Positions 53,036 to 64,000 of a DNA stretch of 64,000 nt are shown piece by piece. The first letter of the stretch is position 1; the number at the start of each line of letters is the position of its first letter. Below the pieces are notes generated by a model, which ran no database searches, was not told the origin of the DNA, and was given only the letters and a program-made list of their open reading frames with translations. The DNA is from Geosiphon pyriformis (taxonomy: Eukaryota > Glomeromycota > Glomeromycetes > Archaeosporales > Geosiphonaceae), in assembly GCA_016748015.1 (NCBI GenBank), contig JAAOMT010000088.1:1-64000 (forward strand), given 5' to 3'. A program made the position numbers and the translations under genes.

Positions 53036-54990
53036 CCTGGATCAGAGCACAAAAAATCTAATCTCACCAGGACAGAACTAACTGAAGCTTCCAGAGCAGA
53101 CATTTTAGATTCTAAACCACCCATTTTGGAGGTAAGAACCCTTGAACCACTTGAACTGAGAACAGCAGTAGACTCATCAGCACCAGAGAAAGGGGAAGCA
53201 GATACAGTCAGCTCATTATCTAGAGCCATATCCAAATTCAAAACTGAAACCACAGGCACAAAAACAACTGGAGACACACTCTCAGAAAGAGGTGCCAATG
53301 GTACCAATTCAACAAAACTGAGTTTTTTCAAAATACCAGAAACCTGATTTGCTAAAATCTCTAAAGAGCGTTCTAAAGTCGCCAAACAATTGCCCAATTG
53401 AGACATGACAAGAAGATCAGACATTAATGAAGGAAGAACCAAACCAGAATGCAAATCAGTGCCAGAAGAACCAGAAGAAGACACACAAGAGGTGGCACTA
53501 CTAGCAACTTGAGCCCAAGTTTTACCAGTGAAAGACATAGGATGTGAAATAGGTGCTTGCTTTCTTTTATAAATGCCAGCCAATTAAACTCAATCTTGAT
53601 CAGAAATTACTCATTTCTCATGAACACCAAAATTTTCACCCACAGGACAGATGGCAGTAACATGACCAAATTGTCCACACTTGGTACAACGAACCAAACA
53701 AAGACCAGCCCAATGCAAGTTCACACTCTTAAAAACTAGAACCAAATCAATAGCAGCCAATTTGGCCACTTTACTCTCAAAACAGATTACAACACACTGA
53801 ACATGAGTATATGATATGAAATCACAGCCAATAACACAAGTTTTCCTATCATAGGCCTCCACCAAGTCCGAAAGATCATGAGCAGTCATACCAACTGGAA
53901 GGGTATACAGCAAAGCATGATAACAGTCCTTTGAAATCCATGATTCTTTGTCATTTACCACCAAAACCACATGCACAGAATTTTTTCTCACGAGAACAGA
54001 CCACTTAGAAGCAACCAAACAGACAATCTCAACTGATTCAAATTCAATCACAGCTTTTTGCCATAAACCAATCAGCTGCATTTTGATAGAAATGATCTTG
54101 CCAAATTTGGAAAACACAGCCTTTATTGCTAATTTGGAAAAATTGACTGGAATCTCCTTGATGATTATCTTCTGATCTATATGGCTGTTTATTTTTTTGA
54201 GATCATTATTGACAAGAATATTTTTACTGAATGCTAATAATCTGGTCTTATTCAAACTAGATTCACTTGTAAAGGTCAATCGAATGACTTCAGGAAATTT
54301 TGAGGGAGTTAAAGCACCCCCAAAACCATCAATTCTATAAAAAAAATTTTTTACACAAACCAACTTATTCACATTTGTTTTCCCAGGCACAGCAGACAAA
54401 TCAATATCAAGCATGAATGACTTTGTTGAATTAAAACTACGAGTCTCCAAGACACATGATTTGATTAGTATATACTGATTGGATCTAAAGTCCACATAAG
54501 GAGAAAGTTCAAGCACATTATTATCAAAATTCACAAGGTTGAAAGAAGGTTGTTTTGGAGGACTGCCCAGCATGTACATATGGGTACATGTTTTCCTTGG
54601 CGTAGTGTCATTCATATCATTGTTCTTACCCAATTCCACAAAGCTTGTTTCTTTAGCAATCATATTGCCATGTTTTCGACATCCAAGAGATTGCCCACAC
54701 TGTCTGAAACACTACTCACTTCACTACCCTAAGACACCACAGGCTCAACACCAGTACTACCAATATCTTCCAGACCCAGAGGGCCAGCAGATGAGTCCAA
54801 CACCACACCAGTGGCTGGCTTTTTCAGCTTTTTCTAAGATGCACTACAAGAGTAGATGGTATTCACACGTTTATTTTTGGCAGTCAAACGGGTCCCCAAC
54901 CCCACCAAACTAGAACCCAAACCACCAGCAAAAAAGCTCACAGTTTCATCATAACAAAGGGGAATGTATTGAGAGAAATAACTTAAGATA
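53011..54990 (-). pseudogene. LINE C ORF1 (gag-like RNA-binding protein)
   Basis: Main open piece 54663-53611 (350 residues): KLVCVKNFFYRIDGFGGALT, VFSKFGKIISIKMQLIGLWQ, RKTCVIGCDFISY and a zinc knuckle CTKCGQFGHVTAIC at 53647-53688. A TGA after the VHEK residues and two further stops (former Trp/Arg) separate it from 53583-53011 (MAGIYKRKQAPISHPMSF, then a helical, Leu/Ser-rich part ending CSLPFSS). The upstream segment to about 54990 (SFFAGGLGSSLVGLGTRLT) stays in frame with one TAG, so the true start is upstream of 54663. Confidence 0.85.
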
Positions 54991-55100
54991 AAAAGGGAAA
55001 AAGAGGAAAAGGAAAAGCTATTCAATCAAATTTTATCTTTACTCTCATTGTGATCAGGGGATTGACAAGAGAAGAATTTTTTTTAAAATTAAGTTTATAC

Positions 55101-55108
55101 CACTCAAT
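55101..55108. repeat. Right target-site duplication of LINE C (CACTCAAT)
   Basis: Copy of 48176-48183 next to the LINE C 5' end. Confidence 0.7.
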
Positions 55109-55220
55109 AATAATAATAATAATATTAATAATAAATTATAAAAAATATATAAATTATAATTATTTTAAGATTTTTAAATTTTATATTATAATTAGTAATT
55201 AAATTATATTTTATTAAAAC

Positions 55221-55278
<58 letters not shown>

Positions 55279-55439
55279 CATTTTTTTTATTTTTTATAAT
55301 TATAATTAAAACAAAAAATAAAATAAAAATCAATAAAAATAATTTAAAAGAATGTTTTTATTTTTGATTAAAAAATTTTTTTAATTAAAATTAAAATATT
55401 AAAGAACTTTAAAGTTTTTAATATTAAATTAATAATTAA
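55109..55439. repeat. TAA-rich tract, likely LINE B tail and microsatellite
   Basis: AT-only sequence with (TAA)n at 55107-55125 and a pure run of about 18 TAA units at 55221-55275. If CACTCAAT marks the LINE C insertion point, this is what followed LINE B before the insertion, i.e. a TAA-type 3' tail that expanded. No gene. Confidence 0.6.
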
Positions 55440-55591
55440 AATACTGTTTTTTATTTTTATTTTTTATTAGTAGTTTATTAAGTAAAACTTAATTGTTATT
55501 TAGTACATAGAACCAGATTAAATGGCTCAAACTAAATGCAATTTATACACTTATTACATATAGCTAACCACTTAGACCAGATAAAACAATA

Positions 55592-57370
55592 CTATATACT
55601 TATACAAACATGTATATTACTACATAAACTGAAAAAGAAAGCACAAGGTTTGCAACAGTCAAAATTAATCATAAAAGATTTAATAATATCAAGTATTTTG
55701 ATTATATTATCAGATAGTCTGAACACTATACTATAAAACAACCCTAAAATCAAACCACTATCTTTAATTAGACTAGTCTTTTCTATATTTATCTTATATT
55801 TAGATTCCATCAGTTATGCCTTAGCACAATACAATTCTACCAAATATTTTACATATTTGATAATCTTTAAAGTAGTTTTTTTTCTTCCATCAAAAATCTC
55901 AACAGCTTTCACATATCAATTTCTTAATACAAACCTCTTGTAAACTATTATATACAGATTAACATCCAAAGAATATCTAGAAAAAGTACACAAAACAGCA
56001 AAAAAAAACTGTCTATAAGCATTCATAGACATAACCTATTATATAAAAGCTTTAGATAAAATCTTTTTTCAAATACCAATATCTTAAACACAAATAAACA
56101 CATAATCAGACAACTTTACTTTATTATACAGTAAATACAGCACACTAAGATATCTCTTATTGTACAATTTTTTTTTAACTGCCATAAGCAGTTATCTATG
56201 TACAGTTTTTATTAAATATATGTACAGATTGACAGACTTTTTACTAGTAATCCAAAAAACATATGTGAATTAGAATGTTAAATCTTTGCAGTAACCATCC
56301 AATCAATATTTTTAATCAACACACTTAAAATTATACTGTGGCCTGAGCCAGTTTCCCAACAAATACAACAAACAGACCTATATAAATTTTAAACAAAATA
56401 ACAGGTATTATCAAATACAACTGTGTTCTTAGCCACCAAAAAACATTCTCATACTCTTATCAGCAAAAAAAAAGAAAGTAAGCAGTTTTGTTTGCCATTA
56501 TATTAGTCTTTACATTGCCATAAATACCTGAATGATCTTTGATTTTTACCCAATTTACAGTAAAATTCTTATTCCTAATTAGATTAACAATATGTCTCTT
56601 TTCTATTTAGCATTAATTACAAAAGTCAGATACAGCAAATAATACCTTAGATACATATGTATTAATAGCAACTTGGCTATTAAAGTATAAAATTACTGTG
56701 CAAGAAAATAGAACACACTTTAAGAACAGAACAATAGTCTGTAATTTGGTTATAATAAAAGACAAAAACTCATGTATTCTAACACTAATATCTATATCCA
56801 CAGCTGAAAAATATACAATTGTCTTACTAGCAATATTAATAGAACCAATATTTTTTAACAAACTATCTGTATAAATTTTAAACAAATCAGACCAAATTTT
56901 ATGTAAACTACTCCAAATATCAGAAAACCTCTTGAATTTAAAAATATTTAAGCCTAACAACTAATTGGCCTCAGCAGGATTACTTAACACAAAACTTTTA
57001 TTATGCAAAAATTCTAATATAAGTTTAAATCAATAAGAAACAGGACTCTTAGAATTCAGTTTTTTTTATTAACAAAAAGTCTTCCAATTTATTATATTGC
57101 TCTTTTTATCAAAAAGTTTATTACTAAAAGCAATCTTAAATTGCTTTAAAAAGTAAACAGAACTAAGATACATGGTTTTTTTCAAAATTACTAATATTAA
57201 AAAGTCATTAAGATTATAGAAAGCATTGAGCAAATTGTTTATTAAAGACAGCTTATTGTTTAAAAAAATTATTACCACAGCCAGAAAATTGTTTACTGGA
57301 CTAACATATAAATTAATAGAAAATTGCAAAATATTCAAAAGAGTCCAACCCAAAACCTGCAAATTCAAGA
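55592..57370 (-). pseudogene. LINE D ORF2 C-terminal region with RNase H remnant
   Basis: Minus-strand pieces: 57368-57069 (LQVLGWTLLNILQF, NNFLAVVIIFLNNKLSL), 56960-56613 (LFKIYTDSLLKNIGSIN, ITKLQTIVLFLKC, YFNSQVAINTYVS: RNase H with Glu to Lys and Asp to Asn) and the terminal piece 55810-55592 (KIDIIKSFMINFDCC-like). Inactive. Confidence 0.75.
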
Positions 57371-59500
57371 ATCTATAATTAAATAAGTGGCCAAAAATGC
57401 TTAAAACATTAAAAAAAGAATTAAGACAGCCAATTTTTTTTTAGATTGTACTTGCTCAAATAATTTCAGACTATATAAAGAGAGATAATACAAAGTTTTA
57501 CTAGGAAAATCACAGGGCAAACAGATTTTAGACTTAGGGTCTTTTCTAATCATAACATCTTATTTGCAATACACACTTAACAAAACAAAACTAAACTAAG
57601 TTCTATAACTAATTATGGGCTGCAAAACAATTAACACTAAATAAAAAAACTGCTTACTCATAATAGTTTTCTTAAGCATTATATTGACAAAAGATCAAAC
57701 ATTAGAATAAGTTTTAACCACACTTGACTTGAATAATTTCTTAGTTGACAAAAAAATCTTCAGATATTTATGTGTTTTGCTTTTTTTGGCAATCAAAATT
57801 GGCTGACCACTAATATTCAAAAAAGCAACTCTAATACTTTAATTAATAAGAATAGCCACTGTTTTTTATTATTAATTAAGATATCATTGATTATAAAAAA
57901 CTTACTGGCAATGTTCAAAGCATATTAAATAGAAGTTTGACAACTTCCAATCCAAATTGTGTCATCAACAAATACATTAGTTGCAAAAAAAAAGAACATC
58001 TCACTGTTATTTTTAATCTTACTAGTCTTTGCCACAAACTTAATATTGATTCAATATCTACACAAATGTTCATGTCTCTTAACTTCACACAAGAGTGAAT
58101 CATAAAAAATTCTCCAAAAAAGAGATGAAAAGACTTCACTTTGATCTAAATTATTATGTATCCTATAGTTACTTAAAAAGCCAAAATCAGTTATCATTCT
58201 ATTGATTTTATCTTTATGTATATTGCCAAAAAATTTGATAAATCTATAACATATTTTGATTCATCACAAGCTAGCCTTCAAGTAGTGCCAACCAACCAAA
58301 TTATATGTTTTGCACATATCCTGTAAGACTAATTAAAGTTCTCTATTTTTTTTAAAAGCATTCTTAATTATTAACTCAACAGTAAACACAGAAAACTAAG
58401 TAAACATACTTTTTAAAACCAAAAAATATCACTTTAGAGAACATTAAACTTGCTACACACAAACAAAATCTGATCAGATAGAACTTTATAAAGAACTTTT
58501 CTGGCTGTTTTAATTAAAGCAATAAGTCAAGTGTTTATTAGAATTCCATCTTAATCATAAGATTTAAGAATCATTAAGACCTAAGCTTTCTTTTATAAAG
58601 TAGAGACATTACCAATAGACAAATATACATTTAGCAGATTCAAAAAACATTTTACTATTTTATTACCACTATGCTTCTAAGGTTTATTAGAAATACCAGA
58701 CAAACCAACAGCCTTGCTATTAGGCAGACTATCAATTACCAAAAGCAATTCTTCCATACTAATCTTTTTTATTACATCAGAGAAAGTATTATCTCTTATA
58801 TAATTCAATAATACATATTGATAAACTCAAAAATCAGGTATTGTCATAGACATAGTTTGCTTTCTTATTCAATCTTCTATTATTTTATCAATATTGAACT
58901 TTATTTTCTTTGGTTTCAAAACCAACTTACCATTTACTATTAAATAATCTAGAACTATTTTGTAAAAAAGCCAATCCAAAATGCTCTTAATCATACTATC
59001 TTTATTAAAACTAAAATTTTCTATGCACTTCTTAATTGCCTTTCTGATAGATACTTTTTCAGCCAATTTTAACTTGTATATTTTAGACTTTCTGTATTTC
59101 TTTCAAACTAATAACAAATGTTTGAGAATATTCATTAACTTTTTATTATTTTGAATTATGTCCATAATTATAAGAGCCTTATTACTATTCAAAATTAATC
59201 ATTTTTTAACAAAATAATCAAATCCAAGCATGTTATCCAAGTTCAACTTTTTAACAATTTTGGTAATTAACAATTCCAATCCAAAAAACTTAAAAGACTG
59301 CTTGTTTTTTGAACACTAAAATTCATTAAACCAATGTCTTGAAAATATTTTATCAGCCAATTTTATCATTATCTTCTTTAGTAACATTCATATATTATTC
59401 AAATTACCACAAGTCTTATCATCTAAAAACTTATTTTCCATTACTAAAAGCTTGGCAGAAGAGTGTTTCTCAAATTATATCTACTTGGTATCATTTGTAT
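57371..59500 (-). pseudogene. LINE D ORF2 reverse transcriptase remnant
   Basis: The active site VFVDDTIWIG is intact at about 57955-57985, Trp included, showing that the TGA in LINE C at this place is damage. ILSLWQRLVRLK and the piece 59066-58869 (EKVSIRKAIKKCIENF, DWLFYKIVLDYLIVNGKL) match LINE C. Otherwise stops and indels are frequent. Confidence 0.75.
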
Positions 59501-59995
59501 TCTTAAATTTAAACTTCTAACAATCTTTATTAGCTTGTTTGCATAAGCCATTTAAATAAACATCCAAGAGCCCATTCAAACCAATTAAAACCAAAACAGT
59601 TTTGTAATCAGTGTTGAAAAATGTAGACACAAAATTAATTTTATAACTAGCAACTGTTGACAATAAGTTTTCACTAATAAAAATATAATTTATAACTTTT
59701 TTTACATCTTTTGAGTTGCTTTAAGTTAAGGCTTTGATTAATAAATGTTTACTAAATAAATTAACCAAACCCAAATTCAAACAAAACTTGAAACTTCCAC
59801 TTTTTTCAGATTTATTTTCATTGAAATCTCTATTTAAAACCACAAAAGTGCTGGAGTTAACAGTTTTGGCAATAAGAGAGTTGATCTCTGAAGTTTGACT
59901 AAACTTAGCTTTAGTGGAAATATTAGTATATAGACTCAAAACCATAATTAAGAGCTTGTTCTTAAAAAGAAGTTATACTAAAACAATGTGACCAG
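59501..59995 (-). pseudogene. LINE D endonuclease fragment (truncated)
   Basis: 59945-59721 reads MVLSLYTNISTKAKFSQTSE, VVLNRDFNENKSEKSGSFK (Gly to Arg before the Asp) and GLVNLFSKHLL, matching the second half of the LINE C endonuclease. The first half, with the catalytic Glu, is absent owing to the truncation. Confidence 0.75.
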
Positions 59996-59999
59996 TATT

Positions 60000-60664
60000 A
60001 TATAAATACATCTAAGAGTATCATTTTTTTTTGAAATAACTAAGCTATTTTTAGCTAACAGATTTTCAATATCAATTTTTTTTTCTTTTGAGAAAGATTT
60101 TTTTTATTTTACTATTATTAATTAGATTTTTGGTGGTTTATTTTCAAAGAATTTTTGTATTTCTTTTATTTTTTTTTAAGTATTAAGCTAATTGGTTTTT
60201 AATCTTTATAATAGATTAAACAGAACTTGTATTTATTACTAAGAAAATACAATAATTTATTGCACCAATACCAAACATAAAGACTATGCTACCAATAATT
60301 GTATTTGGTTTTTTTGTTAGACTTTCTATTAAAGATTCTTCTAAAAATATCATAGTAAAACCAATAGATTAACTTGCTATTTACAATAATTTTTTTTCTG
60401 TCAGCTTTAATATTATTTAATGGCTTGCTATTATTAATAAAGATAGTATAGATAAGTTCAGCAGTTTCTTTTTGTTCTTTTTTATTTTCATTTTTATCAC
60501 TTTTTTTATTATCTGATTTATCTAATTGTTTTTCTTTTAGGCTTTACTTAAATACTAAAAGAGTTGTCTAATAACAATACTTAATTATAATAGGCTTCTT
60601 ATTATATTTAATGATTAGCTTACAAAGTTTATAATTCAATAAGGCTTTTGCTTTCTTAAACCAC
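60000..60664 (-). pseudogene. Gyp-B copy 2 protease-RT linker
   Basis: Corresponds to Gyp-B 14033-14700. The acidic/Lys spacer and the Cys patch are recognisable at the DNA level (CAATACCAAACATAAAG matches the CAGCACTGGGCACAAGG region), but no frame survives. Confidence 0.65.
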
Positions 60665-61461
60665 TGTTACAAGTGATTATTTGGAGTATTAAAACAAATA
60701 ACAAATCCATAATTTGGTGTTCAATAACTGATAATATTGGTAATTTCTAAAGATTTTGAAGTTTAAAAGTTTTGATTAGGTTTTTTGTATAATAAACAGA
60801 AATTCAATTGATGATTTTTTCTGTAAATTTCTTTTTTTAGCATGGTGACTGGTTTATTTTGGTAGTCATGTCTTTCTGGTAAACTATCTTTAAATTTCTA
60901 CTTTTTTTGGGGATTTTTTACTAGACTATCTTTGTTGTCAATTACTTAATGCTTAATTCTTTTAATTAATTAATAAACAACAAAGAAACAAAATAAAAAA
61001 AAATAAAAAAAATAAGAAATTAATATTTCATTAATAGCTATAATCAAGAACTATTAGTCCAGTGTAGTTAAATATTGGATTCTATTAATATGAAGTGTTG
61101 ATAGAGTAAAATAAATTAATATTTCTTTAATCAAATGATAATAACATAAATTGAATAATAATAAATAATTTTATTAATATGAAAATAATTCTACTTTAAG
61201 TCATAGAAAACTATTTTTTGAAAAGAAAAGTATTGGTTTTAACTAAATTAAATTATATCTATTTTTTTGAATTTTATTGGAATTTTTTTTTCTGCTTTTA
61301 ATACTCTTGCTATATATATCTAATTTATGTTATACAAGATTTTTTGAAATTCTGCAATTTTTTAAAAAAAATTCTGGAATTCTGGAATTTTTTTTTTACT
61401 ATGTCTATTTCTAATTGGCTATTTTACTTATTATTATAATTCTTACTTTTTATGAATTATA
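60665..61461 (-). repeat. Solo LTR of the Gyp-A family, reverse orientation
   Basis: About 797 bp. Its start TGTTACAAGTGATTATTTGG is the reverse complement of the Gyp-A LTR end at 30656-30672, and its end (TCTAATTGGCTATTTTAC...) that of the LTR start at 19920. Flanks CCAC (60661-60664) and CTAC (61462-61465) fit a 4-bp duplication with one C-to-T change. The 40-bp array is contracted here (TTCTGGAATTCTGGAATT). Confidence 0.78.
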
Positions 61462-61740
61462 CTACTTATTGCTAACAATAATAATATATTTTTTAGCTTT
61501 AGAAGCTTCTATGTCAGTTTTAATGCTAATGTTATTAATATAAACAGAAACAGTTTTTACAATATCAAGTCTTTTCTTTTTGTTACTATGTATATTGATC
61601 ATAAATCTGGTAGAAAATTTATCAATCTTTTTACTAATGGCTTTCAAAAAGTGTTTAATAATAATACTTACAAATAACTTACTGTCTAAGATTAAGTCAA
61701 TAAAATAACCAGTCACTTGGGCTTTGCAAATTAGAAGAAT
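61462..61740 (-). pseudogene. pro: Gyp-B copy 2 protease
   Basis: An 84-residue piece on the minus strand reads GYFIDLILDSKLFVSIIIKHFL and IKTDIEASKAKKYIIIVSNK, matching the Gyp-B protease; the D-S-G is D-S-K here and D-S-R in the first copy. Confidence 0.75.
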
Positions 61741-63670
61741 AATATTACTGTTGTTAGTAAGTTCAGTTTAACAAAAATGCTTGTTAGTTTTTAGTGTCTT
61801 TTTTTTTGAAATCAATAATTTGTGGAGATTTTTTTTGAACTGTAGATAAATTATTAACTAGCCAAAGATAATGTAAGCTGAAGTTTTCATAAAACTTTTA
61901 ACAATAAAATAAAAGCCGGATTTTTGTACTATCTTTAAGAATTTTAACTTTGAAGAATTCTTAAAAACTTTAGTCTTTAGTGGCTCATTGTTATTAGCAA
62001 TAAAAGTTAAAATTTTGTTAAGATCTAAGAGAAAATTAATCTTAACTTTTTTTTTTTTGTGGATTTAGAGAAATTAATAACCAGTTTATTTATATCATAG
62101 TTATTATTAATTAAGTTGAAAACATAAAAAAAGTTTTTTTCTGATTGGTTTGTACTCTTAATTTTTAGAGATGTGTTTACTAGTTTAAAGATTAATAAAC
62201 AGTGGCTTTAACTAAAAAATTCTTTCCAAAAAAATTAATATTGGCATAATTAAATCTTTAATTGGAAACATTATTGTTGTTAAGTCTATTGTTTTAATTA
62301 TTATTGTTTTTAGAAACTAAAGAAAACAAAGAAAGATTGTTGCAATTTCTGAAAAAATATTTAATTAATCTACAATAATAGCATATAAATAGGTCATAAT
62401 TTTGTTGTCTTTGATAAAAAAGTTGTTAAAATTGATTAAAACAAAGTTCAACTTTAGGTCTTTGAAATTGTTAAGTTTTTCTGACTGCTTGGGCTAAAAG
62501 TTTTAATAACCAAACAAGATTGGCTGTAAGTTTATTTATTAATTGTTTATTAAGATCTTGAGTTTAGATAATAAAAAAGATAACAGCCATTTAAGATGCA
62601 AAAGCTATAATAGAAGCAGAAACAAAAACTAAAAGTGTGGTTCCCAAATGTATTTTTTGGTTATTTTCAATTTTTTGTACGAGTTTAATAATTATATTCA
62701 TAGTTAGATTATCTTTTAAAACCAGAAGAGATTAAAAAGCATAAAATAAGTTAGTTCTCAATTCTTTTATAAAAAATGAATTTTTTGTTTTTTTGTTTAG
62801 TTTTTTCCAAAATCTATTTGTTTGATAAGCTTTCTAATTGATTTGACATATTTGATTACAACTTTACCAAAGTCTTGAATTCTTTTTTCTAATTTTATAT
62901 GTTATTTGAAGATTAAGATAAGAGTTTTGAATTTGTTTTCAAATTAAATAGTAAAAAAAGTATTTTTTTTTTAATATTTGTTAGTGTTTATCTAATAATT
63001 TTTTGGTAAGCATTAGCATTGGTTTTTTATAAAAACCAAGTAACAAAAGAGTTTTGGAAATAGCCACTAATAATTTGAAACTTATACTCTATATTATATT
63101 AATTAGCAATAATTGCTTTTTTAAAATTATCTAATTATTTAATTGGGTCTTAAATATTACTTCTAAATAATAATAATAAGATGTTGTTTCTTTGTTTTAA
63201 AGTATTTTATATGTTTTAAAAGACAGTCAAAATATTTGTTTGCATAGAGTTAGCAGCCATTAATTTAAAAATAGCTGTTTGTATAAAATAATCTAATTTA
63301 CTTAAAAAAAATTAAAAACAAAAGCAGTTTAATAACTTTTTTTTTTGTTTTAAAAAAAGTTCTAGTTAATTAATAGGCAGTAATCCAAATATGAATTTAA
63401 TAATTTAGATATTCGAAATTAGGAAACTGTTAATTAAAAGTTGTTGAATATAAAAGTTAATTAATGTAATTGTTTTTTTTAAGAGTTTTTTCAAAGTAAG
63501 CTTAATCAAAAAAATATTGTATAAGCTATAAAGCAAATCAAGCAAAAGAACAAAGAATTAAGTTCAATAAAATTTAGGTTATTTCTGTTGTATACTACAA
63601 AATATTCTTTTGATTATTATGACAGATATAAATAATTACTTATACAATAAGAAACAAAGTAAATTTTGAC
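61741..63670 (-). pseudogene. Gyp-B copy 2 linker and gag, heavily decayed
   Basis: DNA-level match to Gyp-B 14960-16980, including the zinc-knuckle region (62345-62385, now AT-drifted) and the gag domain. Stops are too dense for any product. Confidence 0.7.
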
Positions 63671-63695
63671 AACCTTACAAAGAGCACCATTTTTA

Positions 63696-64000
63696 TGTTA
63701 TAAGTTAAAATAACAAGTTAATAAATAGTAAAAGAGAACAGAATTGTAAAATAATAAAATTAATCAAAAAAAATTACAATAAGAGAGTGAATTAAATAAG
63801 TAAAAATTTAATATGCATAATTAGTCTTATAAAAATTACAGTTATAAATCTTTTTTGGAAATTTAAAAATAGAAAAATAGTCTATAATTGTTAATAAGAT
63901 AACACTACTGCTATTATTTTATGCTTTAACTTAAGCAATTTTTAGAATTAATAACAGATATTGTTGTGTTTTTTAATTATTTTTTTATTTAATAAATTAT
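63696..64000 (-). repeat. Gyp-B copy 2 5' LTR, partial
   Basis: TGTTATAAGTTAAAATAACAAG matches TGTTATGGGTTGGAGTAACAAG at 17020, preceded (63674-63689) by the decayed primer-binding site. The LTR continues beyond the window edge. Confidence 0.8.

Larger units (their letters stand above)
48184..55100 (-). mobile_element. LINE C: full-length, best preserved non-LTR retrotransposon, minus strand
   Basis: 6.9 kb with A-rich 3' tail (plus strand T-rich, 48184-48207), 3' UTR, ORF2, ORF1 and a short 5' UTR, flanked by CACTCAAT copies. Gene order ORF1 (gag-like with CCHC), ORF2 (endonuclease, RT, RNase H, C2HC finger). Few stops, nearly all TGA/TAG/TAA at Trp/Gln codons. It inserted into the 3' terminus of LINE B, so it is younger. 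RNase H suggests the I/Tad1-like group, but I did not classify it by phylogeny. Confidence 0.9.
55440..59995 (-). mobile_element. LINE D: 5'-truncated non-LTR retrotransposon, minus strand
   Basis: Matches LINE C from its 3' end (55440-55600, tail and 3' UTR) to the middle of the endonuclease; homology stops at about 59995, corresponding to about 52730 in LINE C. Past that point the sequence is Gyp-B. 5' truncation is the normal outcome of incomplete target-primed reverse transcription. It is much more AT-rich and decayed than LINE C. Confidence 0.82.
60000..64000 (-). mobile_element. Second Gyp-B copy, minus strand, runs off the window
   Basis: 60000-60664 and 61462-63695 align with Gyp-B 14033-17019 (pre-RT region through gag and PBS), and 63696-64000 with the start of the Gyp-B 5' LTR. 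Pol downstream of the protease region is missing on the left, where LINE D begins. Interrupted by a solo Gyp-A LTR. Strong AT drift (for example the PBS reads TGGTGCTCTTTGTAAG on the minus strand). Confidence 0.85.

Noticed and set aside
55109-55439. Centromere- or origin-like AT tract
   Set aside because: The (TAA)n run sits between two LINE ends and is explained by a LINE tail and microsatellite growth.
711-64000. Stop-codon reassignment (UGA/UAG as Trp/Gln) as explanation of the many in-frame stops
   Set aside because: All three stops occur, at Gln, Trp and Arg positions, together with Asp-to-Asn and Gly-to-Arg losses; this is C-to-T/G-to-A damage. LINE D keeps Trp where LINE C has TGA. 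Only the HIT island remains a candidate.
1-64000. tRNA, rRNA or other structured RNA genes
   Set aside because: No cloverleaf-compatible, A/B box or conserved rRNA sequence was noticed; the PBS sequences are only short complements of tRNA ends.

Overview
The window looks like a stretch of a large, AT-rich fungal genome made almost entirely of nested and decayed retrotransposons. The LINE ORF1 and ORF2 proteins, the gag leader protein and the dUTPase-bearing Ty3 polyprotein resemble families I know from predicted proteomes of arbuscular mycorrhizal fungi (Glomeromycotina, e.g. Rhizophagus and Gigaspora relatives). That assignment rests on recognition, not a search. I found no ordinary host gene, rRNA or tRNA. 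Nearly every coding region is broken, mostly by changes of the C-to-T / G-to-A type (CAA/CAG to stop, TGG to stop, catalytic Asp to Asn).

Layout. 1-719 is an unusual CpG-rich island with a histidine-triad (HIT)-like reading frame split by one in-frame TGA; it may derive from an endobacterium. From about 711 to 30672 lies one plus-strand Ty3/gypsy copy, here called Gyp-A (gag, protease, Cys-rich domain, dUTPase, RT, RNase H, integrase, 3' accessory ORF, 3' LTR). It is cut by three independent insertions: a 3.4-kb non-autonomous LTR element, Nona-1 (3987-7415); a minus-strand gypsy of another family, Gyp-B (10008-17708); and, inside the Gyp-A 3' LTR, a younger full-length element Gyp-C (20111-29947) with two 963-bp LTRs. 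The junctions of the three are flanked by 4-bp target duplications (ACGT decayed to ACAT/ATGT, ATAC, CCAG), and for Nona-1 and Gyp-B the Gyp-A reading frame resumes cleanly across the site.

30673-32440 is LINE A (minus, ORF1 and a duplicated 5' UTR), which abuts the Gyp-A LTR. 33012-34201 is a dead Tc1/mariner element. 34260-37490 is an ORF1-only non-LTR element (LINE-2) interrupted by a solo Gyp-C LTR. 37490-40410 is a very AT-rich relic of a second Gyp-A copy. 41285-48183 is LINE B (plus). 48184-55100 is LINE C (minus, full length, 8-bp target duplication CACTCAAT), sitting tail-to-tail with LINE B. 55440-59995 is LINE D (minus, 5'-truncated). 60000-64000 is a second Gyp-B copy (minus) carrying a solo Gyp-A LTR.

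The gypsy elements encode the usual capsid, protease, reverse transcriptase and integrase cycle. Two of the families add a dUTPase fused to a Cys-rich domain. Three elements share an uncharacterised ORF between integrase and the 3' LTR, and in Nona-1 that ORF plus a gag leader is all the element encodes. These extra ORFs, the mutation pattern and the HIT island are the parts most worth following up.
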